Positions 1 to 9,687 of a stretch of DNA of 64,000 bases are shown here, piece after piece; position 1 is the stretch's first letter; each line of letters begins with the position of its first letter. Under the pieces are notes generated by a model. The model made no database searches. It worked only from the letters and a program-made list of their open reading frames with translations, and was not told where the DNA came from. A program made the translations under genes and the position numbers. The stretch is from a virus: positions 1-64,000 of IMG/VR virus record IMGVR_UViG_3300049733_000058, one strand, 5' to 3'.

Positions 1-1501
1 CAGAGGTGATCGTGTTGGCTGCAATCTCTGCTGCCGTGACGGCATTGGCTGCGATCTTCGGAGTGGTGATTGCATCGTCTGTGATTTGTGTGCTGGTGAT
101 TTGTCCGGTGATGTCTACAGCGGGGACGGCAGCGGTCCATGCGCTGCCGGTGCTCCGATACAACTTGTCATCGGTAGTAAGAAAGACAACGGTACCTTCT
201 GGGTACCCCGTGCCTGCCGCGGCGAAGGCAGCCAGGGCGTGACAGATTCGCGGCACAGAAACAGAGAATGTCCATCCCAGGGTCGCACTGCCTGCGGTAG
301 CCACCGTCTCGTGCGACATCGCCATGGCTTGCCCACCGGCCCCACCCTGCTGATCCACACGCTCGGTCTGACCGGCATCGGCGGTGTGAGTGACACCAGT
401 ACCTTCACCGATGACATCGAATACCCATGCACCGTTGGTCAGTGTGGTGATGTTGGTGGAATGCACGGTGTTATCTACGGCGGTGTTGCTGGAATTGGTG
501 GCTTCTGGTGGCTGCTGCGCCGCATCTGCAACTGAGATTGCACCAGCACCGACACCGCCACCCGGTGGGTTTCCGGCTAGAGTGACGACGACGTTGTACG
601 TACCCGCTGCGGGCAGTTGCGCTTCTAGCATGTAGAACAACTGCACCCGTTGGAACGCCGCTTCTGCGGTGTTGTCGGCGGTGATGATGTGCGTCATGGC
701 CACGCCGTTGTACGTCACGCTGGTGGTTGCTTGCAGCGCGGTGGCTTCCTGCTCGACACCGACGACCAACAGGCGGTTGGCCCCGGAGCCGATCGTGTGC
801 GAGAAAGTGAGCGGTGACGTGCCAGTGATGGTGCCGGTGCTTGCTGCGCCAAAGGTGATGGCGCCGCCTGCGAAGGCAGGCAGCGACGAGACCACCTCAA
901 TGCCGGTGATGGAGAAGTCCACGTCGCTTTCGGCAACGAGGGCGGGGGTCTCGCTGTCAGTAGCAGACCAGGCTCCGGCGGTCCCGACGTAGTCAATAGC
1001 ACGAACTCGAATGTAGTACAGAGTTCCTGCGACGAGGTCGGTGATTGTGCAACTGGTGCCGGGGGCGTCTACTGACTTCAAGTTTACGCTGTCAAAGGTA
1101 TTGACAGTGTCCACCTGAACTTGATAGTAGCCACGATTCCACTTGACGTCGGCCTCGATGATGGCTGCCCACCGGACGACCAGGCTGCCGATCCCAGGAG
1201 AGGTGCTGACGCCGGTCACCTGCGCCGGTGCTGCTGAAACAATGGGTTGCGTCGGTGCGAAGACGATGGGCTGGTTGCCATTGAGAATGAACGGCACCTG
1301 CTGTTGCGCTTCTGGAATGTAGTTTCCAGCCACGGGCACGTTGGTCATGCTGCTGCCGTCAGGCAGGGTGACCGTGCCTAGTTGCGTATTCGGATTGGCG
1401 GCAGACAGCGTGCCGACGCCCATCCGGACTCCGTTGACTTCCAAAGTCTTGACCCGGCGGATCAAATCGGAGAGTTGCTCTTCAGTGCTGATGGGGCTCA
1501 T
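1..1501 (-). CDS. Minor tail / fibre protein, truncated at the left edge
   Basis: The frame opens at ATG 1501 and stays open for 500 codons to base 1, so the C-terminus lies outside the window. It starts MSPISTEEQLSDLIRRVK, a coiled-coil-like N-terminus. A fibronectin-III-like module follows at about residues 95-165, with VTGVSTSPGIGSLVVRW and YYIRVRAIDYVG. A beta-rich domain comes next, and then the phased segment ITDDAITTPKIAANAV near residue 480, which is typical of the collar or shaft of actinophage tail proteins. It overlaps the stop of the upstream hub gene by 4 nt. Its place after the tape-measure and hub genes suggests a tip or receptor-contacting fibre. The exact role is inferred. 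Confidence 0.85.
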   Translation of the reverse strand, partial: MSPISTEEQLSDLIRRVKTLEVNGVRMGVGTLSAANPNTQLGTVTLPDGSSMTNVPVAGNYIPEAQQQVPFILNGNQPIVFAPTQPIVSAAPAQVTGVSTSPGIGSLVVRWAAIIEADVKWNRGYYQVQVDTVNTFDSVNLKSVDAPGTSCTITDLVAGTLYYIRVRAIDYVGTAGAWSATDSETPALVAESDVDFSITGIEVVSSLPAFAGGAITFGAASTGTITGTSPLTFSHTIGSGANRLLVVGVEQEATALQATTSVTYNGVAMTHIITADNTAEAAFQRVQLFYMLEAQLPAAGTYNVVVTLAGNPPGGGVGAGAISVADAAQQPPEATNSSNTAVDNTVHSTNITTLTNGAWVFDVIGEGTGVTHTADAGQTERVDQQGGAGGQAMAMSHETVATAGSATLGWTFSVSVPRICHALAAFAAAGTGYPEGTVVFLTTDDKLYRSTGSAWTAAVPAVDITGQITSTQITDDAITTPKIAANAVTAAEIAANTITS

Positions 1502-2616
1502 GCGGCTCGTCCTTCAGACTTGACGTTGCGGCGTCCTGTGATACGCATACCGTCATCGGCGAGGAGTGGGATTTCCATGTGGCTGATCAACAGTGGACGC
1601 TGGTTCATGCCCAACCTGGCTCTGGTGATGGCAATGGTATCGGCTTCATCTAGGTGGGGTAGGGGTGTGGTCATGAAGGCCACTTCGTCACTGGGGCCAA
1701 GCCTGCGGCTGAGAATGTTCTGCGCCATGGCGATGGCTTGCGTGTCTGTGACGATGAGTTCTGACTTGTAGTTCTCGATCACCCGGCCATACGGTCCCTC
1801 CACGAAGGTAGGGCTGTACGGGTCGTTGTCGAAAGCGACACCACGAACTCCAGGGGCTAGAGTGTTGGTGCCTTCCACCACGATGACGTTGGGCTTACGG
1901 GTGCGGGTGTTGCGCTGCGCACCCCAGAACGTAGCGTTCTCGCCTTCAGTGAAGTACCAGCGTGGGTTCGGGTCTACGGTGCTGGGGCGGCTACCCATGG
2001 CGCAGAAATTGTCACGAGTGATGAACAAGTCCTGCCCTGCGGCGTTGGCGAGGCGCACCGCTTCGTCCCAGGGGTTCTTGTCAGTGTCGATGAGCGTGGC
2101 CGGGACCGTGAAGGGTGACTCACGAATGTTGAAAGACATCCGAGGCCACACTTCCCGCAGCACCCGTGGGATGGCCTCACCAACGGGAGTTCCGTCCGGA
2201 ATGAATACGGGCGTAGGTAGTGGAGTTCGGCACATGCTGCTGCTGTCCAGGCTGGCGATGCGCCACATGACACCGCCTTCCACTGTCTCCACTACTTCAA
2301 GTGTGTCGGTGTAGTAGGAGCCCAACAAGCACCATTCGACGTCAGTCCCGGTATTGTCGAACTGCACACCCCGGTACGCCCGCAACTCACTGACGTAGGG
2401 ATCGGTTAGGCTCTCCATCTCATCGAAGGTGCGGCCCGACTCATCAATAAAGGTGATGTCCAGACTTCGGCGGGTGGTGTCGTCAAAGTCAAACGTGACG
2501 ACCCCGTCAATAGCCTTGAACTCGTACACCTGCGTTCCCCGGATGATGTCAATCCGTGCTCGGGCAGTATGCGAGCCTTGTACGGCTCGGCGGAAGCGGT
2601 CGCTGACGGGGAGCAT
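1498..2616 (-). CDS. Minor tail protein, tail hub-like
   Basis: 372 residues. The N-terminal half is a beta-rich module (ARIDIIRGTQVYEFKAIDG) and the middle is the mixed fold seen in tail hub or baseplate proteins of actinophages (DUF5047-like by appearance). It is the second gene after the tape measure, where siphoviruses place the hub that joins tail tube to fibres. Its ATG overlaps the TAA of the preceding distal-tail gene by one base, and its own stop overlaps the next gene, so the series is translationally coupled. I see no catalytic motif. Tail assignment is firm from position; hub versus other baseplate part is inference. Confidence 0.82.
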   Translation of the reverse strand: MLPVSDRFRRAVQGSHTARARIDIIRGTQVYEFKAIDGVVTFDFDDTTRRSLDITFIDESGRTFDEMESLTDPYVSELRAYRGVQFDNTGTDVEWCLLGSYYTDTLEVVETVEGGVMWRIASLDSSSMCRTPLPTPVFIPDGTPVGEAIPRVLREVWPRMSFNIRESPFTVPATLIDTDKNPWDEAVRLANAAGQDLFITRDNFCAMGSRPSTVDPNPRWYFTEGENATFWGAQRNTRTRKPNVIVVEGTNTLAPGVRGVAFDNDPYSPTFVEGPYGRVIENYKSELIVTDTQAIAMAQNILSRRLGPSDEVAFMTTPLPHLDEADTIAITRARLGMNQRPLLISHMEIPLLADDGMRITGRRNVKSEGRAA

Positions 2617-4529
2617 TACGCCGCCAGTGGTCCAACCAGCGGGCCAGTCTTGGGACGGGCCACCCTTTGGATTTCGAAACTGAACACGTTGGCGTCACGC
2701 AGCGGTGTGGTCTCCGTCAGCAACGGTGAAGCATGCATCGGTGTCTGTTCGATGTTCTGCACGGGGACCACGTAGTAGCGGTGGCCGAACGGATCTCGCA
2801 ACAGAAGCACCTGCGATCGCAGGATGGCTTCCAGAGCGACACGGGTGGCGTTGTCCAGTACCCAAAGGGAAAGGCTGGTGGACATGAATTTAGGCACTCC
2901 ATCCCGAATGACGATGGGGTCTTCCCGCCCGCTGGGCCAGAAGGTACCCGCCCGTGTCTCCTGGGTGAAGCGCAACCCCGGCTGCACCCGGATAGTCATC
3001 TGGTCGCTGCTGTCAGCCGTGGCCAGCACCCACTTTGATTTGTCGGTGAGAGTGGCGTTGGCCGTGGTGCTGAAATCGCTACCGTTCCAGGCGCCGGTAG
3101 CGGAGTCGTACACGTAGTGCACGGCCCGATACGTGCGCTGCACACCGAAGCCTGCGCCGTAGTCAATCACGGTGGCGTTGCCACTGCCGTCCGGCACCAA
3201 GTCCCAGCCGTTCTGCACCCAGCGCCACGTTGTGTCGTCAGCGTCCTGATACTGGACACCGACTCGCTCGTTGGCGATGAGCGTTCCTCGGTTGATCAAC
3301 AAGGAGACTCGTTGAATTGGTGAGCCGGTGACGGTAGGCGTCACGGTGGGAGTGGTGGGCCGAGTGACGTTCTGAATCCACGTGATGTTGGCGGTGGTGG
3401 ATTGCAGACCACTGGCATCCCGGACTCGCACGTAGGCCCGATACGTGGCGTTGGGCAGGTCTACCGGCAGTTGCAGGCTGCGAGTGTTCCCACTGGTCTG
3501 CCCGGTGATGCGGTAGACCACGGTGCTGACCCACGGGTCGAAACCACCGCCACCGTACTGCGTGCTGTTGGCGACGGAGAGATCCCAGGAGACCACTGCA
3601 TCACCCTCTGGGTCGAACACTGTCCAGCCCACAGTGGGGCGAGTCGTGGTGGTCTGGGTGGCGTTCGGTAGTTGCACCGTGACGGTGGGTGCCGTGCTGA
3701 CGATGTACTCGAAGATGCCGCCGAACTCGTTGAGCAGCGCCAGTCGGATTGGCGATGCCTGACTGATGATCTTGATGTCCTGATAGATCTTGTAGCCCAG
3801 TGGGCCAGGGTGCCCCGGTGCATCGGCTGCACCACCCAATGCATTCACCTGTCCGAACTGATTGAGGTGCCAACCTTTGGCGGCGGCGGTGTAGTCGTAC
3901 AGATCACCGGCGAACTGCATGCCGGTCTGGTCGCCAGGCAGAATTCCCAGGGGCGGGAGAGCGCCCACGGCCAGGTTGTTGCCGCCGTTCATGCCCCACC
4001 AGCGCCCGAGGCTGTCCAGCACCCAGTAGCGCTTGGAAGTCCAGTCCATGTACAGGCGCAGCGCTTGCACGCCGGTCCCTGTCAAGAACGCACTGTGAGT
4101 GATGCCCGGTGTGCCGGTGCTGAATGCGATAACGTCACCGTCGTAGTTCAAGGCGTAGCCCTGGCCGTTGCCCGCCGGGTTCATGACGAAGTCGTTGTAG
4201 TACCCGAACACCGGCTGATACAGCCAGACGTTCGGAGGCCCGCCGTCGCTCGGGACAGTGGTGCCACCCCAGTTGAAGACGCTGCCCCAGATGTTCATGG
4301 TGTACCCGCTGGGCGTGGACCATGAAATCACCTTGGCGCTGCAAACTGGATGCCCACCGCCCTCGTAGAAGGTGGGAGCGTTGGGTGCCACGGGTGACTC
4401 CCCGAAACGAGCCTCGGCCTGGGCCACGGGCAGTGCCCCGCCGATGGGCTGAATCCAACCATTGGACCAGACGATGTAGCGCTGATCCTTGTTGGCCGGG
4501 TTCACCAAGAGTTCTTGTGCTACTGCCAC
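2616..4529 (-). CDS. Distal tail / minor tail protein with propeller-like N-terminus
   Basis: 637 residues, GTG start two bases after the tape-measure stop, with AAAGGG upstream. Three parts can be seen. Residues about 1-280 carry Gly/Trp/Tyr-rich short strands (WSNGWIQPIGG, YWVLDSLGRWWGMNGG) resembling a beta-propeller or carbohydrate-binding fold. Residues about 285-400 look like fibronectin/Ig-like strands (PTVTVQLPNATQTTTTRPTVGW). The C-terminal ~230 residues resemble a distal tail protein (LLLRDPFGHRYYVVPVQ). The order tape measure, this gene, hub matches the Dit position. The large N-terminal addition suggests a surface-binding function, which is inferred. Confidence 0.8.
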   Translation of the reverse strand: MAVAQELLVNPANKDQRYIVWSNGWIQPIGGALPVAQAEARFGESPVAPNAPTFYEGGGHPVCSAKVISWSTPSGYTMNIWGSVFNWGGTTVPSDGGPPNVWLYQPVFGYYNDFVMNPAGNGQGYALNYDGDVIAFSTGTPGITHSAFLTGTGVQALRLYMDWTSKRYWVLDSLGRWWGMNGGNNLAVGALPPLGILPGDQTGMQFAGDLYDYTAAAKGWHLNQFGQVNALGGAADAPGHPGPLGYKIYQDIKIISQASPIRLALLNEFGGIFEYIVSTAPTVTVQLPNATQTTTTRPTVGWTVFDPEGDAVVSWDLSVANSTQYGGGGFDPWVSTVVYRITGQTSGNTRSLQLPVDLPNATYRAYVRVRDASGLQSTTANITWIQNVTRPTTPTVTPTVTGSPIQRVSLLINRGTLIANERVGVQYQDADDTTWRWVQNGWDLVPDGSGNATVIDYGAGFGVQRTYRAVHYVYDSATGAWNGSDFSTTANATLTDKSKWVLATADSSDQMTIRVQPGLRFTQETRAGTFWPSGREDPIVIRDGVPKFMSTSLSLWVLDNATRVALEAILRSQVLLLRDPFGHRYYVVPVQNIEQTPMHASPLLTETTPLRDANVFSFEIQRVARPKTGPLVGPLAA

Positions 4530-4531
4530 CG

Positions 4532-7500
4532 CTAGCCCTTTCTGCTCAGTGCGATGCTGACCTCACGGTCCCTGCGGTCTACCACGTTCCTGGCGATGCG
4601 AGCGAACTCCTCATGGCCCGCAATGTTGCCACTGAAGACGACGGTGCTGCTGACGTTGACGACACTGCCTGCGGCGGACTGCATCCTTCCCGGTCGCACG
4701 TCGTAGAAGCCACCCCGGTCCATGGGCACGGTGGCATATCCGAACATGGTGGCGACTCGGTCCAGAATTGCCAGGTCTCGCTTGGTGGGTCTGCCGTGGT
4801 GCAGCGGGATATACGCCTCCCCGCCAGTTTCAGGTTCAGCCCACAACCGCCAGGTGCCACCCTTGGCCATCTGAGCGACGTGGTGCTCACCACCCCGTGC
4901 GAACGACTTGATGATTCCACCCTTGGCGGCACCCATGGCCGCGATGTTGGCCTGGTCGGCCACTCGCATCCCTGCGATCTCGAGGTACTGGCGCAGGGTG
5001 ATAGTCTTGTCATTCAGGTTGTCCCACATGGTCTTGTACTCACGCAGTTGCGAAAGTGAAAGACCGAAGTCAGTCGCCAGTTTGACTTCGTGGTGGGTGG
5101 GCAGTTTGTCAACGGCTTCGCCAAAGTCTGTGATCTTGTGGCGAGCGAGGTAGTCGATGACGTCGATGACCAGTTTCAACTCATGCTCCGGCAAGCCGAA
5201 GGTGCGGACCAGTTCCTTGGCAGCCTTCTCGCCGCCCTGGATCAGAGTGACGAACATCTCCCCCACCTGAGCCTCGGTCAGTCCCGTGCTTTGAACAAGT
5301 GTCTGCATGGAGAGACGGAAGTGATCCTGTACGGCGGGCATCTGTGCGTTCAATGCTGTTTCCAGAGCGGGTGGGATGCTGGAGGCCAAGGTCCACCCGA
5401 ACTCGGTGGCGATCCTCCCCGCCTCTTCCGGTGTGATGCCCATGGCCTGGGCGATGCGCTCCTTGGTGGCGGCTTCACCCAGGAAGGTGATGATGGGCGC
5501 CATCTCCATGGCGGCTGCCATATCCTTGGCCTTGAATGGGTCGGCCGCTGCCTTGGCGATGAGGTCTGCTTCGATGGCCAACTTCAACCGCATCTCCCGC
5601 ATGGCGTTGGTGGCGTTGTTGACCATTTCAATGACGGCTTCGCTGTTCTTGCCCAGGAGCACGTCAATGGCGTTGGCCGCAGCGTTCGGCCCCGCCATGG
5701 CAATTTCCATCAGCGTCTCGGCATTGAGGCCCCGGCGCATCAGTTCCTGGATGCCTTCTACGAACCTACCGCTGGTGTTCAGTTGGGCGAACAGGTAACC
5801 CCGTAGTTCCTGCTCACCCTCGGCCCCGGCGTGCTCAATGGCGCCCACGATGCTGAAGTCCTTGCGGAAGGCACCGACGATATCTGCCACCGTCTTCTCG
5901 ATGTACTTCCTGTATTGCTCGATCTGCTTCTGGGACTGTTGGATGGCCTGCCCTGTCTGGTTGAGGATGGGACCGCCAGCAGCCGAGGCCAGGTTCTGCC
6001 ATTCCTCCCGTACCATCTTGAGTTCTTCACGGGACAGGCGCCCACTGTTGAGCAGGTCCTTTCCAAGCATGTTGCTGACGTTGTTGACGGCTTTGCCCAA
6101 GTGGGGCAGTTGTCCGGCCAGGTTTCGGTAGACCTCGGCAGTGGGGCGAGCACCATCTCGCCAGAGTTGCATCCAGACGTTGGTGGAAATCTTGTTGAGT
6201 TTGGTCTGCTTCTCGACAAGTCGGTTGAGTTCCTTGGTGGCCTCGATGTTGGCGACGCCCTTGCCGATCACGTCGGGCAGAAGGCTGCCTGCCCCTACAA
6301 TGTTCAACAACTCGTGACCCACGCCTTGCAGCACACCCTTGGTGGTGCCCCACACACTTTGATATTGCTGCATCGCATCGGCGGAGGAGTTCTGTTCCTT
6401 GCGGACGGCGGCTATGGCCCTCTCCAACCCGGACCAGGTGTTCAGGTTGAAGCCCTGCGTCAGTTGCGCAAGGTTCATGCGAGCGTTCTGCTGGGCCTGG
6501 TTCAGTGCGCCGAGGCCAACGGTCAGCCCGAGGAAAGCGGCCGGAAGCCCGATAGCGAGTCGTGGAATCCACCGTGCTATCGCCTGGAGGCCGCTGCCGG
6601 TGCGGGTCAGCATGGTGGCCACACGTTCGGTGACCAACCCGGTGCGGGCGAGGATGGCGGTCAGCCACGTCAAGGCGGTGCCCGTGGTACGCACACCACC
6701 TGGAATTCTAGTGAACACAGAGAGCAGGCCCAACTTCTGAGACTGCAACTTCTGGGCCGAAGCACCCATCATGTTGCTGGTATTCGTGAAGAGGGTTCCT
6801 GCTCTGGCGTAGCGACTGGCAGCCAGGACGATGCTGTTGCTACTGGCCTGCCATCTCATTCCGAAGTTCGTGACCCAGTTGCCTGCGGCCTGGACGACCT
6901 TGCCCAGCCCAGCGGTGGCAGCCCGCACGGCGATGGACTTCAGCACGAACATGCCCAGCACCCCAACCACCACCATCAGCGCACTGGAAAGCCCACCCAG
7001 GAGGGCGATAGCGGTCTTCAGTGGGCCAGGCAGGACGTTCCATGCACCGGCCATGAAGGTCACCACCTGCGCCATGGCCTTCACCACGGGCAGGAACACC
7101 GCACCGATTTCCAGGCCGATGGACTTCAGTTGATTTATCATCAACTTGATCTGCATGCTGGCCGACTGCATCTGCTGCTTCAGAGCGTCGTTGGTGGCTC
7201 CCGTGGTCTCCTTCATCTGCTCTTGCACACGGTTGTAGGTCTGGCCTTCGTTGGCCATCAATGCCAGGGCACCCCGAGCGGCTCTGATCTCGTCGAACCA
7301 CTCCAGCAATACGCTGATGTTGCCGCCGCTGGCCTTACGTAGTTCTTCCATGACGGCGTGCAAGCCCCGGCTGGCCACCGCCTGCTGAAGCGTCTGGCTA
7401 CTGAGCCTGGACCATGCTGTGGTCAACGCCTCGCTGGGCTGAATCAGGGACTGCACCATGCGGTTGAGGCTGGTGCCGCTCTCTGCGGCGCTGATGCCAG

Positions 7501-8224
7501 AAAGGGTCATCGTCGCCAGGGCGGCGTTGGCGTCCTGGATCGGGATACTGGCCTGCGAGACCATGCCCACGTAGTCACCGGTGGTGGCAGCCAGTTCGGA
7601 GAAGGTGACGACACCAAGGTTCACCGTCTGGAACAAAATGTCGCTGACCTTGGCTGCCTGATTGGCAGACATGCCATAGGCGTTCAGAACGCTGGTGATG
7701 GCACGGCCTGCTTCGGCAGTGGTGGAGAGGCCAGCGGTGGCAGCCTTGGCAGACTGGAATAGAACCTGCTGTCCGGCGGCGCCAACGAACCCTGACGATG
7801 CGATGTCGTAGTACCCCTCCGCCAGTTCCTTGGCAGACTGAGGCAGAATTCGAGACATTGCTATGATTTGTGCTGTAGTTTTACCGAAACCTTCTCGAAC
7901 TGTGTAGTCAATGGTGGCGACGTTGCGCATCGCCGATTCCAATTGGATGGCTCCGTAGGTGGCACCGACCAGGCTCACCCCCAGTCCGATGCCAGCGTTA
8001 CGGATGCGCCGAGCGGTGCGCTCCATGCCTGCCACCACACCTTGGAAGGTGTTCATGACAGACTTGCCAACGTTCTGAATTCCCTGGAGGGTGGCGGCGA
8101 AAGTCTTGCCTGCGGTGTCCGCCTGGGCGAAGCCCTTGACGATACCTACCGGATCGGCGTCAAGAACGACCTTGATGCCGACGACCGCAGCACTACCGCC
8201 TACCAAGTTTCCTAAACCGGCCAC
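4532..8224 (-). CDS. Tape measure protein
   Basis: 1230 residues, GTG start with GAGGAAG upstream, overlapping the end of the chaperone frameshift product by 32 nt. The sequence is long, helical and Ala/Gln-rich, with hydrophobic segments near residues 400-435 (ALLGGLSSALMVVVGVLGMF) and 555-575. The phage tape-measure core of the TP901 type is visible around residues 100-350 (AQIIAMSRILPQSAKELAEG). Tape measures set tail length during assembly and help DNA entry. Using the family rule of about 0.15 nm per residue, this predicts a tail near 180 nm. The place directly after G/GT and before the distal tail gene is diagnostic. Confidence 0.96.
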   Translation of the reverse strand: MAGLGNLVGGSAAVVGIKVVLDADPVGIVKGFAQADTAGKTFAATLQGIQNVGKSVMNTFQGVVAGMERTARRIRNAGIGLGVSLVGATYGAIQLESAMRNVATIDYTVREGFGKTTAQIIAMSRILPQSAKELAEGYYDIASSGFVGAAGQQVLFQSAKAATAGLSTTAEAGRAITSVLNAYGMSANQAAKVSDILFQTVNLGVVTFSELAATTGDYVGMVSQASIPIQDANAALATMTLSGISAAESGTSLNRMVQSLIQPSEALTTAWSRLSSQTLQQAVASRGLHAVMEELRKASGGNISVLLEWFDEIRAARGALALMANEGQTYNRVQEQMKETTGATNDALKQQMQSASMQIKLMINQLKSIGLEIGAVFLPVVKAMAQVVTFMAGAWNVLPGPLKTAIALLGGLSSALMVVVGVLGMFVLKSIAVRAATAGLGKVVQAAGNWVTNFGMRWQASSNSIVLAASRYARAGTLFTNTSNMMGASAQKLQSQKLGLLSVFTRIPGGVRTTGTALTWLTAILARTGLVTERVATMLTRTGSGLQAIARWIPRLAIGLPAAFLGLTVGLGALNQAQQNARMNLAQLTQGFNLNTWSGLERAIAAVRKEQNSSADAMQQYQSVWGTTKGVLQGVGHELLNIVGAGSLLPDVIGKGVANIEATKELNRLVEKQTKLNKISTNVWMQLWRDGARPTAEVYRNLAGQLPHLGKAVNNVSNMLGKDLLNSGRLSREELKMVREEWQNLASAAGGPILNQTGQAIQQSQKQIEQYRKYIEKTVADIVGAFRKDFSIVGAIEHAGAEGEQELRGYLFAQLNTSGRFVEGIQELMRRGLNAETLMEIAMAGPNAAANAIDVLLGKNSEAVIEMVNNATNAMREMRLKLAIEADLIAKAAADPFKAKDMAAAMEMAPIITFLGEAATKERIAQAMGITPEEAGRIATEFGWTLASSIPPALETALNAQMPAVQDHFRLSMQTLVQSTGLTEAQVGEMFVTLIQGGEKAAKELVRTFGLPEHELKLVIDVIDYLARHKITDFGEAVDKLPTHHEVKLATDFGLSLSQLREYKTMWDNLNDKTITLRQYLEIAGMRVADQANIAAMGAAKGGIIKSFARGGEHHVAQMAKGGTWRLWAEPETGGEAYIPLHHGRPTKRDLAILDRVATMFGYATVPMDRGGFYDVRPGRMQSAAGSVVNVSSTVVFSGNIAGHEEFARIARNVVDRRDREVSIALSRKG

Positions 8225-9136
8225 GATGCGCTTCCTCGTTTAGTCGCAGGAACACGTAGATGTGGTCCCTCTGCTTATCAGGAATCTCATCCCTGGCAGC
8301 GGAGAGCGTCTCGCAGCCTAGACAGTTGACGGTGTGTGCGATGTAGGGATCGACGGTATGTGGCTGGCCCTTGTCGTTGAGCCACTCGTCTGGGAAGGTG
8401 CCGCAGTTAGGGCACCTCTCTCCCGCATGCAACTCGTATTCGATTGCGGCTTCCTGGTCGTGCTCGTCCCAGGACAAGAACTCCGAATGTGGTATGCCCA
8501 TCTGATTGCAAAGGCGCATCTCAAGGCGGTACCTCGGGTCTCGTTTCAGCCTTTTCCCAGGTCAATGACCGATGCGTGGAATTGTGCGTTCTGGGCTGTG
8601 GTCAGCAGCGCACCTAGTTCGGCAGCCGACCAGTCTGGATCGTCGTAGATCTCCTGCACTTGCTCCAGGGTGAGGTCTGGCTCGACGATGGCCTCGGCAA
8701 TCAGAGCCGGAGGGAAGGTGTCGCTGTTCCACTCCAGCATGTCCGGGTCTTGGCCGTAGGCCTCTGCCTTCTGCTTCTGCTCATCCGTGGGTGGGTTGGA
8801 AAGCAGGAGGTCTTCGTAGCGCTTGCGACCGATACTACGGAAGACGAACACAACGGATCGCTCGGTCGCCGCCTTCTCAGCCTTTTCGTAGGCTGCCTTG
8901 GCGTCCTTGAGTCGGTGCTGCACGCCCGTGTCCTCCGGCCCTGCATGCTCTACTTCGATCTCTGCGTATCGAAGATCGTTTTGGGCCTTGATGAACTCTT
9001 CCCCGATCTCGCTGTCCAGGCAGAGCCGCAGTGTGCGAGTCACCGGCTTCTTCATGGACTTGAGATGGTCGAACGTCTGCGGACGACTCTCTTGTGTCTT
9101 GGTGGTCACGTTGCTTGGCTTTCCCGAGTTGGACAT
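8193..9136 (-). CDS. Tail assembly chaperone GT, -1 frameshift product
   Basis: This product is made when ribosomes slip back one base at GGGAAAA (8558-8552) near the end of the G frame. Reading then continues with RLKRDPRYRLEMRLCNQMG through the downstream frame to the stop at 8193, giving about 314 residues. The extension carries two Cys pairs (CPNCG and CLGCE) that look like a zinc ribbon. The first ATG of the downstream frame, at 8519, has no convincing independent ribosome site, and the peptide RYRLEMRL before it is coding-like, so the fusion is preferred over separate translation. G and GT proteins coat the tape measure during tail assembly. Confidence 0.88.
8546..9136 (-). CDS. Tail assembly chaperone G
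   Basis: 196 residues, acidic and helical, beginning MSNSGKPSNVTTKTQE, with AGGGGG just upstream of the ATG. It lies between the major tail protein and the tape measure, the fixed site of the first chaperone. Features include a central helix rich in Lys/Glu/Ala and a C-terminal segment DWSAAELGALLTTAQNAQF similar to other actinophage G proteins. The last codons carry the slippery site, so a fraction of product extends as GT. G is needed for tail assembly and is usually absent from the virion (family knowledge). Confidence 0.9.
   Translation of the reverse strand: MSNSGKPSNVTTKTQESRPQTFDHLKSMKKPVTRTLRLCLDSEIGEEFIKAQNDLRYAEIEVEHAGPEDTGVQHRLKDAKAAYEKAEKAATERSVVFVFRSIGRKRYEDLLLSNPPTDEQKQKAEAYGQDPDMLEWNSDTFPPALIAEAIVEPDLTLEQVQEIYDDPDWSAAELGALLTTAQNAQFHASVIDLGKG
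8552..8558 (-). other. Programmed -1 ribosomal frameshift site (GGGAAAA)
   Basis: On the minus strand the codons CTG GGA AAA GGC TGA end the G frame. They contain the slippery heptamer G GGA AAA just before the stop at 8546-8548. It fits the X XXY YYZ rule, lies at the position conserved in lambda-like G/GT pairs, and puts translation in the frame that encodes the 119-residue T extension. Confidence 0.88.
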
Positions 9137-9179
9137 TTGACCCCCTATCTCGGCTTAGTGCCCTTCTGCATGACTGGTG

Positions 9180-9656
9180 TTACGTCATCGTCTTGTCGAA
9201 CCCAGGGACAGCCGTCGGCGTGTACGTGATCTGGTACTTGGCGGCTTCGTTGTCCGCCGTGTACTGCCGAGCGTTGCTGGCCACCTGGACCGGCCAAACG
9301 TCACACTTGTCACCCGCTGCGGGAGACGCACCTGCGATTCCCTTGTAGAGAATGACAACGTAGCCGTTTGTCCCCTTGGCCTGCGCCGTCGAGATCGCGT
9401 TCGTGGTGTCGTCTTCGTAGAAGATGAGGTTCGAGTCTTCGGTGGTGTCCTCACCGGAGACACTGGCCACGAACGTTGAACTCATGTCCGGAGCAGCAAT
9501 CGGGTTGTTGCTGAACGTGAACCCGTTGATCTCGGCCAACTGCGTGTCGAGACGGGTGCCGCCGTTCACTTCCGCTGCCGTGGGGATCAAGGTCGGTGAC
9601 GCAATGGTGAGGACGAAATAGAACCTCGTCTTGCCTTTCCGCATGAAGCGGACCAT
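9180..9656 (-). CDS. Major tail (tube) protein
   Basis: 158 residues, ATG preceded by AGGAGTGAGCG. The composition is beta-rich and Thr/Ala/Asn-rich (TFVASVSGEDTTEDSNLIFY, GTNGYVVILYKG), typical of small major tail tube subunits in actinophages. It sits after the tail terminator and an 81-residue gene and directly before G/GT, the conserved order. The segment YVVILYKGIAGASPAAGDKC near residue 105 reads like the core hairpin of the tube fold. Assignment rests on size, composition and order; no motif is catalytic. Confidence 0.88.
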   Translation of the reverse strand: MVRFMRKGKTRFYFVLTIASPTLIPTAAEVNGGTRLDTQLAEINGFTFSNNPIAAPDMSSTFVASVSGEDTTEDSNLIFYEDDTTNAISTAQAKGTNGYVVILYKGIAGASPAAGDKCDVWPVQVASNARQYTADNEAAKYQITYTPTAVPGFDKTMT

Positions 9657-9687
9657 CGCTCACTCCTTGCTCGTTGCTGATGGGGTT

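Noticed and set aside
5831-7342. 503-residue plus-strand frame opposite the tape measure gene
   Set aside because: It is antisense to a certain gene, His/Gly/Gln-rich as expected for a shadow of high-GC codons, with no ribosome site.
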